NCBI GenBank assembly: GCA_035578905.1 | Contig: JAQJVL010000005.1 | Coordinates: 1-64,000 of the forward strand | Reading direction: 5' to 3' | Source of the DNA: Stictocephala bisonia | Lineage: Eukaryota; Arthropoda; Insecta; Hemiptera; Membracidae | DNA length: 64,000 nt | Shown here: piece by piece, positions 51,101 to 63,100 of the stretch | How the letters are laid out: each line of letters begins with the position of its first letter | How positions within the stretch are numbered: the first letter of the stretch is position 1 | Position numbers and translations under genes: made by a program | Notes under the pieces: model-generated | Seen by the model: only the letters and a program-made list of their open reading frames with translations | Told to the model about the DNA's origin: nothing | Database searches by the model: none

Positions 51101-54100
51101 GTTGCAGAAGGGCCCACCGAACCTCCACTTTCTACTTTGCGAAATCTTCAGAGCGAGCCTTGCCTTCGGGTATATTCCTCAGTCCTGGAGAGTCAGCAAA
51201 GTAGTTTTTATTCCTAAGCAGGGTCGTGGCGACTACACAAACGCCAAATCCTTTAGGCCAATTAGTCTTTCCTCGTTTCTGGTGAAGACCATGGAGAGAC
51301 TCGTAGAATTTTACATTCGAGAAGGGGCGCTTAAAGACTCCCCTTTACATCGAAATCAGCATGCATATCTCCCGGGGAAGTCTTGTGAGTCTGCCCTCCA
51401 TTGTCTGGTCAGACACCTTGAACATTCCCTGGAGAATAAAGAAATCGCTCTAGGAGCCTTTTTGGATATTGAGGGGGCATTCAACAACACCTCATATCAG
51501 TCAATTATTCGTGCTCTGGGACAACGTGGTGTAGAGCCTACCATTTGTAGGTGGGTCGACCACATGTTACGGGGCAGAAGAATTCAATCAACCCTTCTAA
51601 GTGAGGTGGTGGAGATTTCTGCGAGCCGGGGATGCCCGCAGGGGGGAGTTCTTTCACCCCTCCTGTGGGACCTGGTGGTGGATGATCTCCTAGTCAGCCT
51701 CACTGAAAAGGGCATTTTCATACAGGGCTATGCGGATGATCTAGTCCTACTGGTCCGTGGCAAGTACCAGGGCACTGTTACGGACATCATGAACGACAGT
51801 CTGGAAGCAGTGAACTCCTGGTGTGCAAGAGAAGGGCTTGCAATAAACCCTTCCAAGACAGTAATAGTTCCCTTCACCAGGAAAAGGGTTCAGGGCTCCT
51901 TCAGAGGCCTGGCCCTTGGGGGGGTGTCTCTGCCTGTTTCATCATCGGTTAAGTATCTGGGAGTAATCCTTGATCAGAAACTGACATGGAACTTGCATCT
52001 TGATAAAGTCATCCGCAGAGCTAAGTGGTCCTTTGTGACCACTAGGCGCTGTGTGGGCTCTACATGGGGCCTGTCACCCCATGTCTGCCACTGGCTTTAC
52101 ACAGCGGTCATCAGACCACAAATTACTTACGGGGCTTTGATCTGGTGGCCTAAGGTCAACCAGGTAACAGTCCGGGGTAGGCTTTCTAGCCTACAAAGAC
52201 TTGCCTGCATGTGCATGACATGGGCCTTTAGGTCGACCCCTTCTATTGCACTGGAGGTTCTTCTCAACCTGCCGCCCCTTGATCTCTTCATTATTGGAGA
52301 GGCTCGGGCGGCGGCTTATAGGCTTCAGCTAACTGGCCACTGGAGGGGGTCCTGCATAGGTCACTCCTCAGTGACCAATCTAGTAAATGACGAGATACTC
52401 TCAATGAAGTCTGACTTTGTTGGGACTAAGCTCCTTTTCGCTAGACCCTATACTGTGGACCTCAGGTCGAGGGAGTACTGGGACGGTGTTGGTAGCCCGG
52501 TTTCTTCTCACGACCGAGTTGTGTGGTTCACAGACGGGTCTAGAATGGGCAACAGAGCTGGATTTGGCGTCTATACTGGCAACCCTAGGACCAACGCTAG
52601 CGTGAGCCTGGGAGCGTATGGCACCGTCTTCCAAGCTGAAGTCACCGCAATCCTTCATTGTGCCGCCCAGGCGGTCGAGAGAGGGGTTTGTGGGAAATAC
52701 ATCCGCATCCTCTCAGACAGTCAGGCGGCCTTAGGGGCTCTGGACTCCTGGAAGGTCTTGTCTGGTCTAGTCTGGGAATGCGTGGAGACCCTCAGTATCC
52801 TGGGATCAAGAAACCAGGTCTCGCTGGAATGGATCCCAGGACATAGGGGACTAGAAGGCAACGAGCAGGCCGATGCCTTGGCTAGGGAGGGGGCTCTCAA
52901 GCCCTTCACTGATCCTGAGCCGGCCTGCGGCGTTTCGATTGCAGCTGCCAAAGCAGCAATTAAAAACTGGGTCAGCGCCAGACATCTGGAAAGATGGCGG
53001 CGGTTCCCAGGGCAAAGACTCGGCAAGGTTCTTATCAAGAAGCCCTCCCAGAAGTTGACTAAGTCACTTCTTGGATTAAACAAATCGCACGTTAGGCTGG
53101 TGGTGGGACTCATCACCGGCCACGGCAAATTCCGGAGGCATTTAAGAACGGTGGGACTCTTTGCGGAGGATCCCATCTGTCGCCTCTGTGGGGAGGACGA
53201 AGAGTCGGCTGAACACATTGTCCTGGAGTGTGAGGCTCTTGGTGCCAGAAGAAGAGCACTTTTTGAAGGCTCACCTCTGGGACAGTTGGAAATTACCAAT
53301 CTAGTGAAGAAGCTCCTTGACTTGGTCAAGGGCAGCCAGCTTTACGACGATTAGGCACCGGGATTGGCACAAAAAGCCTTAGGCTTCGTTGCAAGGGTTG
53401 GCTGGACCAACTATATATCCCCTTTTAAACTAAACTAAACTAAAACTAAACATATGCTGTTACAATCTGGGGCCACGAGTCGGTCGGAACTAATTTTGTT
53501 TTTAAATTACAAAAGCAAGCATTAAGAACTGTTTTCAAAAAACACCATAGATTTTCTTGTAGGACACTTTTCTTCGATAACAAGGTTTTAACATTTACCT
53601 CAATAAACATCCTTAATACCCTGAACTTTTACTGTATTAAACTTCATCCTCAAAATTCAAAAAAACAATGCTTGTTACAATTTTAGAAATCATTCAATTG
53701 ACATTCCACGGCATAGAACTTTATTCATGTAAAGTTGTTTAATGCTCTACCTGCCTCAGTTAAGGAGAATGTTCATTATGTGGTTGGCTTTGGGAAGGTG
53801 GTGAAAGGTCTTCTGGTAAGTAAATGTTATTATAGGGTTAAGGACTTCTTAACAGGTCAAATAGATACTATTTAGTTGTATTTTGTAAGAATGATCTGTT
53901 TAGATTAATGAAGCTATTATTTAGTGCTTGTACTGTCAAAATAAAGTGATTTGATCCTGATTCTGAATTGCAAGCAAAACCAGTATTTCAACAGATATCA
54001 TCAACTACAATTCTTGATTGCTTGTTATGAATCCTGAATTCACTGGTTAATTTTGTTCTAGCTTCCTGGAAAATTGATGTTAGCATTACCTATAGTTGAA

Positions 54101-57100
54101 AACAAAACAAATTTGTATATTGGATACTTACTTATAATTAGCTGTTGTCTTTATTTCTTTCTCCATAAAATGAAATTAAAACCAACTTTGCCAAGAAGAG
54201 ATGTGAGAGAATTAGAAAGACTAAGATCATTTACATCAAGGATTTTGTTGAAGAAAAAGGTAAGTATTACAATAAATTCTTTATTGAACTTTTAATTGTT
54301 ACATCTCAATGCAAAACAATCAGCTTATAACATTATTATAACATTTTCACCCTTGAAAAAAAGTAAACTGCTGTTTGTCAAGGATCCAATAGAATATCAG
54401 GCTCTTCTTCATATTTTGCTTAATTCAGTATGTCATTATGAGGAAGACAAAACATCACTGACGCATACAATATGTTTTTTTTTTTTTATATAGTGTTTGA
54501 CGCCAAAACAATTTATTAATACTGTAATTATAATCCAAGACTGGACTCACAAGGTCCACGCTGCTGGACCCACAAGGAGAGGATTATATTTAACTGGAGT
54601 AGAATTACCAAAGATAATATTTTAAAATGTGTTTCAAAACTAATTATATCGAAAAGCAAAGATTTTTATGGATTTTCAAAGAAAATAGTTAAGGAAATAA
54701 TAGATGTAATTGTTGAACCACTTGTTTTGCTTTACAATAGGATGTTGGATGAAGGAACTTTTCTCAAAATCCTAAAGATTACTAAAACTTTTCCAGTGTA
54801 CAAAAAGGGTGAAAAACAAGTCCTTCAAGTTACAGACCAATTTCTTTTGTTCCTATGGCTTTTGAGTGGTGTATCAAAGATCAAGTAAATGATTTCCTTT
54901 ATGAAAATGAACTCATCTGTCAAGAGCAATATGGGTTTCTTAGAGGTCTTAACACAGCTAAAGCTCTTGAAAACATTGTAGACAAAATTAAGTAATTTTG
55001 AGAATAAACTAATTTCATCTGTCACTTTAATTGACCTAACAAAGGCATTTTACTGCATTTCACATGGATTATTTCTAGAAAAGTTGAAGAGCTATGAAAT
55101 TGAAAATAATGTTAACTTACTGAAGTGAAAGAAAACAAATTGTCGTAAAAACAGAGAAAAATCAGATTTTAAAGTTACTGGAATAGGAGCCCCTCAAGGA
55201 TCAGTACTTTGATCTTTCTTAATTATAATGGCTGTGAATGATTTTTCATATAACATGACTTGTCCAACTGTGTTATATGGGGATGACACAACACTTTTAA
55301 ACTATAGCAAAACTTTATAAAATCTGATAATAGAATGAAATAATTCATTGGATGTCTAGAATGGTTTAAATCAAATGGATTAATGGTCATTGACAGTAAA
55401 ACTGAAAACATATTTTTTCTCTGGATACTGATTTTTTTTAGATAGTAAGCCTGTTAAATTACTAGGTATATATTTAGATAATAATCATAGATTACACTGG
55501 GATTCACATATCAATAGTCAATGCAATACATTATCTAGAGTTATGTACTTACTTAGAAAATTAAAAAGTTGAGTTAGCCTATCTATTAGAGGTGGGTCAA
55601 ACTAACTGGAACTGTCTCGTTGGTACTGTTTCACGCTCGTAACTGCGACAGTTCCGCTACAACATTTGGAACTCCCAGTTCCAACTTCACAGAGCCAGTG
55701 AAACAGTACCGGCAACGTCAACAGTACCCATTCTCACGGACTATGCAGTTCTTATAAATGAAACAAGTCTCGACTTGTACTTCTGTAGACTTTTTAAATA
55801 ATTTAATATAATTTAATAGCCAAAACCAAACAGTTGCGTGCGTGCTATCGCTAATCGTAGTATTCGGCCTTTATAGTATTATTGTTATCTTAAATTAGTA
55901 CTAATTTATTATACCCATCACTAAGTACTCTGGCTAAACAATACCTATGTTTCATTGCCACGTCTATTCCATTGTGAACGTATTTTTTTCAAAAACAGGT
56001 TTAATTATAAATGAAAGACAAACTCAGTTGAAAACTACAAAAGTTAGGGAACTCGTATATTTAAATATGAACTATAAATATGTCAAAAAGTGGGCTATAT
56101 TTAATATTTTGTTCATATATAGGCCTAAAAATGTTAGCTGCATATTTTGTAAAATAAATCATACTATCCTTTTTTTTATTTTTTTTAATCTTATTATTCC
56201 TGAGATTATCTCTTTTTAATATGAATTATCGTAAGCATTTAATCGATATATCCATAAAAATGAACGTTATAGATGAATATTTTACATTTATGTTGTATTA
56301 AAATCAAACATATGTTAAACAGAGTAAATGTTTATCTTATAAGTACCAAGCTGGAACTGAAATTATGATTAAAAATCCACACCCTTTATGGTACTGTAGA
56401 AATGACACCATCAAAGCTAAAAGTACCACAGAGTGTCTCTCATGAGTCGTGGAACTGTTTGGAACTGGAACTGTCTCGCAGTACTGTCTCACGGCCGGCA
56501 CCGTCGCAGTTGCAGCTGGTTTCCGCATTGGTACTGTTTGGCACACCTCTACTATCTATGCTGATCACAGCTTACTATCAGGGACGCAGCTAGAGTATAT
56601 GGCGCCCTTGGCGAATTGTACTGACCCCCCCCCCCCCCCGAAGAAGGGGTCCGTGAATTTTTTGTAATTTTAGCTACAAGATGCTAAGTTTTGCTTGCTT
56701 TCCGCAAGTTTTATTAAAATATTTAATGCAAATTGTAGGTAGCATAGCTGCCGATTAAGCGCTCAACGTTCGGCCGTAACAAACAATGATTTAAGCCTTA
56801 AACAGTCTTGACTTACGAAAAGATAGAGATAGCTATCTGCGGCATTATCTCCATCGGTTGAACTAGTACGGCAGTGTTTAATCATTTTTAACGTGTTGCC
56901 GTAGAGCAGCGTCGAAACCGACCCTTAAGCATGATCTGTAGGTATATTAAAATCAATAACAATACCAAAATTAATAAGTGCTTCATAAGTAATTTAATTA
57001 TACATAATATAATAAATAATATACAATTGTGGACAAAAATTAAAATATCAATAGCAGTGTTTATTAGTAATGTATTGACACTTACGCACAAAATGTTTTT

Positions 57101-60100
57101 TTTTTTTTTTATTAAAAAGGAGAGGCCGATCTCCTCCTTAACCTTACTCTGACCATTCCCCATAGACCACTGATCTGTGCGAGGAACTTATTCAGACAGA
57201 GTAAGAGGCGAACCAGTACAGTACAAGGTGAATATTACTGATAAATCTTTCAGTCTAGGCCGGATTTGAACCAGCGCTATCTCTAACCCAAGCTCAAAGT
57301 CCTGACGCCTTAGACCACTCAGCCACCGGCTCGCCAGATGTAACTAAAAACCTATTTTCCTAGCTTTGATTGATGCAAATTCTGTTATTACATCATCGAA
57401 GTTTAGTTAGCTTCATACTCTATTGAAAGAATCGCCAAACTTGTGAGGCGTGTTTGGCCTGTTCGTGAACGGAGGTAGTTCTTGATAAGCTTCAATTTAC
57501 TAAAGCTACGTTCACAGCTTGCGACGCTCACTGGCATGGTGAGAAATATCCTCAAACTTATCTCGATATTTGGATACGCATCTTGTACTTGATAAGCATG
57601 TATAGCTTTTAGAAAATCTAAATGTGAAGCTGATTCAATGTCCTCAATGAGCTCAATCATCTGAAATTTGAAAATGCCGATTTCTTTCAACAGTTCGTAA
57701 CTATTCACATCTTGATTGTACTTTCGGCCAAAGTCTTTTGCACAATTCTCCAATGTAGCTAAAGACCAGTTTTTCAATGAGGAACCTGCCAGAAACTGAA
57801 AGTTGTTGGCAACTTCCTCAAATGCTTTAGATCTGGTCGTCATTTCAGCAGTCAGTCTGTCATACACACAAAAACATTCCCGTTGAAAATCTTGTTTCGC
57901 AGAAATGAAGCACCCTTCGTATTTTGCCTTTTCTGAATCCAAAGTCTTTTTACGTTTTTCATGAAATCTACAGTCAACGTCAATTTCTTCACAAGTCTTT
58001 ACAGCTTTGGCTATGATGTCTTCTATCCCCTCTTTACGCCTTTTTTGGAATTTCTTGCTTAAAGCGCTTAAACTTTTGGATGCAGTGTCTAGAGATGTGT
58101 CTTTCCTATGCAACAATTTGTTTGTGCAGTCCACAGAAACCAATATTTCAGACCACAAATGGAGAAGACAGTCAAATTTGAAGTCAATATTCTTGATAAT
58201 ACTTTATGCTCCTAATGTAGTTTTTTTGTTCCATTCTTCATTGTTCGTCATCCCTTTTAAAGCAGTGTATAAGCCTGTAATATTCTTTTCCACAGATGTT
58301 ATTGCCTGCCTTTTCGATGACCACCGAGTGTCGGAGTGCCCTTTCACAGTTGTGTCCAAATATGGTTTTACAAACTCCCATCGAAGTGTCGAGCCACTTA
58401 AAAAACAAAATATGTTTTGAATTATCCCAAAGAAAGTTATCATCATGGGAGACACTTCTGCTGCATGTACTCGTACACCAACCAAATTTAAGCTGTGTGC
58501 TGCACAGGGTACACACTTGGCCAGTCCATTTATGCGACTGATGTGAGCCTGCACGCCATTGTAAATGCCGGCCATGTCAGAGCCATTGTCGAATCCTTGC
58601 CCTCGGCAGTCTTTGATGTCCAACCCATCTTCTTTTAACTTGGAGAGTATTTCGTTAGAAATTCCTTCGCCAGTCTTTTTGTGGCTAACTAGAAAATCGA
58701 TAAAACTTTCGACAATCTTACAATATCCATTAGAAATCTCAACGAATCTTAAAATCTGGCTCATTTGTTCTGTGTGTGACACGTCAGGGGTACAATCAAA
58801 AAGAATAGAAAAATACTTGGCTGCTTTCACTTTTCCTAAAATATGAGAACGCACTCTGTTCCCTAAAATATTGACGATTTCATTCTGAATAGTTGGTGAA
58901 AAGTAGCTGGTCACGTTCTTATTAGATCTGACATAAGATATGTGCTGTCTAAGCAATGGATGATAGTGGCTAATCAACTCTAATGTGCTTAAAAACACGC
59001 CACAGTTTTGATCACCAATAAAATCAGAAGATCCCCTTAGCGGTAGGTTGTTTTTGGCGCAGAACATTACGACATCAACAACTATTGTCAGTATTTGTCG
59101 CCACTTTTCCTTTTCAGTTGTCAGTTGTTTTTGCAAATTCACATCTAAACAGGCATTTTTTTTTTTTTTTAAGCCTTACCTCAAGCTCTTTCCATTCCAC
59201 ATAGCACTTTCTGTGTGTTTCAGTATTTTCATGCAGTTGGATGTGAGGATTTAGATGTTTCCAATCACTGAATCCTACATTAGTATCAGCAAACCCAGGC
59301 GCAGAATTATTCTTTTTTCCAAATAAAATGCAGGGAAAACAAAAAACAGCATTTTTGGATTCACTGTACAACATCCATTGCCTTTTGACACGCTCTCCAT
59401 TTGAAAGTTCTTTGAAAAACCATATTTTGCTCAAATGTCTAGCATCATCAGATACAGGGAAATTGAAGTTGTCTACATCTACTGTTTGTGGACCACGTTC
59501 TACGAGCTTAGTTCGAACTGAATCAGTGATATTCGGCCACTTGCAGGGATCGTCATAGGTAATTTCCGAAACTTTACTCACTTCCACCAAATTTGTAAGG
59601 CAGTTCATATCATCTTCCTCAAGACAAACTTTTTCTTCTAAAGAGTCTATTTGTTCTACGGCTCCCGTTTCACAGCTGACAACATTATCAGAATGGCTTC
59701 TTTCTTCCGTGACACCTTCCTCACTCTCCAAAACTTCTGTTGTGCTGGTGATATTGATTTCGTATACGCTATCGCTATCTCTTTCTCTTGTCTCGGGTAA
59801 GTTCGATGGTCCAGGATCCCCTTGACTTAACCATCTCCCCAAACTCATAGCAAATTTCTTTCCTGCCTCGTTCCGTGATTCACAAGCTTTTTTAAAGGCA
59901 CTTCCTGACGGTTTTTTCGGCCCCATTCTAGAAAAAAATACCTATTATAACACTAAACAACACTCCCAAAATGTCACACTACTATTAGCAGTCCCTGCTG
60001 TAATAACCTAAAACTTTGACTATATTCTTGCCAGCTTGGATTACACCACAACAAACAATGACTAGGCATTAATGTAGACCTTTCTAGTCCTAAGCATAGT

Positions 60101-63100
60101 TTAAAAACTAATTGGCCTAGATTATGTTTTTATTGTTCCAAATCAAAGAATAAACTCTAAACTATACGAAAGGACAAATATTCTTGAGAAAATTTTACAG
60201 AAGGTATATATTTTTGATCGATTGGAAATTGTAAACAATGAATATTCTTTAAAAACTAGAAAAGTGAGGTTATGTTTACTCACTAGTTTGCTAAAAGAGC
60301 TCATATCTGTGAACAATAATTTGGGAGACTCCCGACTATTATTTTCTACACTACAAATTTGGAGCTCCTAAGAGTAGTTACTTAAATGAATAAGGGCCTT
60401 TTGAGTGCCTACATATTTGAACTTGTTACTACTCACCTTGACTGACAATGGAATGTAAACAGTGTTCTGAAGTCTGGCAATCTTAATCTCACTACTTAAA
60501 ATGCAATTGGCACTTCAGCATTAACCTTTTCACTATAGATTACTTAATTCTCAAAATCTTACACTAGTTATGTCTTGTAACGCCAATACAGCAGAAACAC
60601 TGTACAAACAACACCGTTACCGTACAGGTGCATTTGAATTGGGTTGCAGACTACTACTGAGTTGGGATCAGCAGACGGCCAGTCGGGAGCACTGCCAACT
60701 GTAACAACCAATTCAACCGAAAATTTCCCGTTCGTTACGAAGTGGTTGGGCAAAAATCTTTCGAACGCACAGAAAAAAACTACAAAATTATAAATTAATG
60801 AGTTATTTAATCAATATTGTTTGTTAATTCACTTCATTAATGTTTATTGCATGCAACTTGGCGTGAAAGACGTTATTTTTACTCTTATACTCATTTTTTT
60901 TTTTTTTTACTTGCATTTTTGAACAAGGGAAATTTTGCGCCCCTATGTATTCTGCGCCCTTGGCGGGGGCCCCTACCGCCAATGCCTAGCTACGTCCCTG
61001 CTTACTATGCTTTCTTCAATTATCATTTGTTGTATGGGATTACACTTTGGGGTAATAGTAGTTCTGCACTTAGAGTATTTGTTTGGCAAAATAAAGCTCT
61101 GAGAACAATAACATCTATTCCAGACGGAGAATCTTGTTTGCCAGTTTTCAAAGATCTACAAATAATGAAATTTCCTTGCATGTACATATATTGGTGTCTG
61201 GTTAGTGTTAAGGTAAACTTAAATAAATTTAGACTCAGACAAGATATTCATACTCTCAGTACAAGAAATAATTATTTACTAGAAAAAATTTCAGTAAGGT
61301 TGCAAAAGACTAAAAACAGTCATATTTTTATGAAAATGAAATTATTTAATAAACTTCCTCGAGGAGCTTGGTTTGTAACAATAAACAGATTTAAGTTAGT
61401 TTTAGGTAAATGGTTACAAAAATGTGTCCTATTCCATTAATGACTATTTGGCCTGTGACATTAGTACCTTAAGTTTTTAATTAGATTGATTTTCAGTTTT
61501 ATTATCAACCTGTTTTTACCAGATTTTTTATGTCTGTTATGTTGTATTCAATATTTTAGTTTGAGGAAATATATTTATGTTATTTATTTAGATTCAGTTA
61601 CTTGTATTTTGATGTTACATCTATACATTGAATTGCCTTTATAACGAATTACTGCTAAACGACAATAAACATCTTGAATCACTAGAGCATTTCATTATTT
61701 TGTAGATTTTTGTCACATTATAATTTACTGTACTGTAACTTCAAAGAAACAGTGCTATAGGTATTATATTTAGTATGTCAAAGTGAGGACAATATGTGTT
61801 TATGGATAGTTTGACTTTCTTGTGAAAAATAGGTACATTGAGTGTCAACATCAAATTTCCTGGAATAAGTGAACATTTGATTATACGCTAAAGTAAATTT
61901 AAATTATTCAAAACTGAAGTTTTTTGCTCTTTTGAAAAATTGTTTTTATATTTTTATGCCCCTATTTGATGGCATCCAGGACGTCGCCCCTCTGTCCCCT
62001 CTCAGACCCTAATGCCCCTCTGCTCAACTATACCTCGGCCTCTAGTGTGCTAGAGAGTAGTCTAGTTCACATATACATTCAGAAGTCTATGTCTATACAA
62101 AATTTACAATGGTATGAGCTACGGTATTGTAACAAATTTGAGATTCTGTAACAGTTAATCAGCTTAAAAGGGATAATGGGAAAATAGAAGCGCAAGGGCA
62201 GTTGTTAAAATGTTTATAACGTCTCATTCAATAAGCCAAATTTAGATTTTTTTAAAATATGTTAAATATTTTTGGAAAGTCTCTGTATTTTGGAAATTAA
62301 TCTGTATTCATACAACTGTTACTTTTTGTAAAGACTTCTCAGTGTGAACTGCCTTCACTTTTGGTTTTGTCTGACTCAGACACCTAGTTGCATTAACACG
62401 TTCACTCTGACATTATGTCAGTGATGTATCTCAGGTGCTATACATTTCATAAACCATTTGAAATTACTATTCACAACACAGAAATATAGATAACTAGAAA
62501 CTGTCATTGCTGTAGCTGGTGTGCACATCACCAAATTGAACAACCATAACTTCAAAGACATATTTACAAAACTGGAAGTTAAAGTAAAGTTATATCAGCT
62601 GAAAGTTACAGGTTGTTCCAAAACACTTCTGGTACCCAGTATGCGGCTGTTGTGAAACAACCACCGCAGCAAACATGTCAAAAGATATATCTATGCAAAC
62701 GTTTATTTTCTTTCATGGTCACAGCTCTTCAACACTCATCCTCCAATACATACTTATGTACATGATACGGCATATCAGATCCTTTTCCTGAATCAAGTAG
62801 TTATAGTAAATTACTCTTACTATCTGCTCTTCAACACTCATCCTCCAGTACATACTTATGTACATGATACGGCATATCAGATCCTTTTCCTGCATCAAGT
62901 AGTTATAGTAAATTACTCTTACTATCTGCTCTTCAACACTCATCCTCCAGTACATACTTATGTACATGATACGGCATATCAGATCCTTTTCCTGCATCAA
63001 GTAGTTATAGTAAATTACTCTTACTATCTGCTCTTCAACACTCATCCTCCAGTACATACTTATGTACATGATACGGCATATCAGATCCTTTTCCTGCATC

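Larger units (their letters stand above)
44414..53970 (+). mobile_element. CR1-like non-LTR retrotransposon with Ulp1 and SGNH domains, split by another element
   Basis: Order: ORF1 with coiled coil and Ulp1-like protease (44414-45657), an SGNH-hydrolase segment (46030 to about 46530), endonuclease (about 46780-47390), RT (48024-49182) and, after a 4.3-kb LOA/R1-like insertion, the RT C-terminus (about 53460-53875) with AATAAA near 53940. There is no RNase H. Many frameshifts show it is inactive. Esterase (SGNH) domains are known in CR1 ORF1; the Ulp1-like part is the unusual feature. The 5' end is not defined and the 3' end is approximate. Confidence 0.75.
56579..61000 (-). mobile_element. 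hAT element, 4422 bp, with transposase
   Basis: It is flanked by the 8-bp duplication CTTACTAT (56571-56578 and 61001-61008). The ends read CAGGGACGCAGCTAG and, inverted, CAGGGACGTAGCTAG. It carries a ZMYM1-like hAT transposase on the minus strand (57403-59926) and a SINE downstream of it (57096-57335). It sits only 27 bp from the neighbouring hAT MITE. Confidence 0.92.
54530..61676 (+). mobile_element. Jockey/CR1-like RT relic, split by two hAT elements
   Basis: Pieces at 54530-55586, 56560-56578 and 61009-61440 join into one [67 protein letters not shown], then [25 protein letters not shown] across both insertions. The last frame ends at 61438-61440. AATAAACATCTTGAATC near 61662-61678 marks the 3' end. 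The first part has many stops; the last 197-codon part is open. Confidence 0.82.

Noticed and set aside
57259..57335. A functional tRNA gene on the minus strand
   Set aside because: The A and B boxes are present, but the acceptor stem does not close and a SINE body with an A tail follows.
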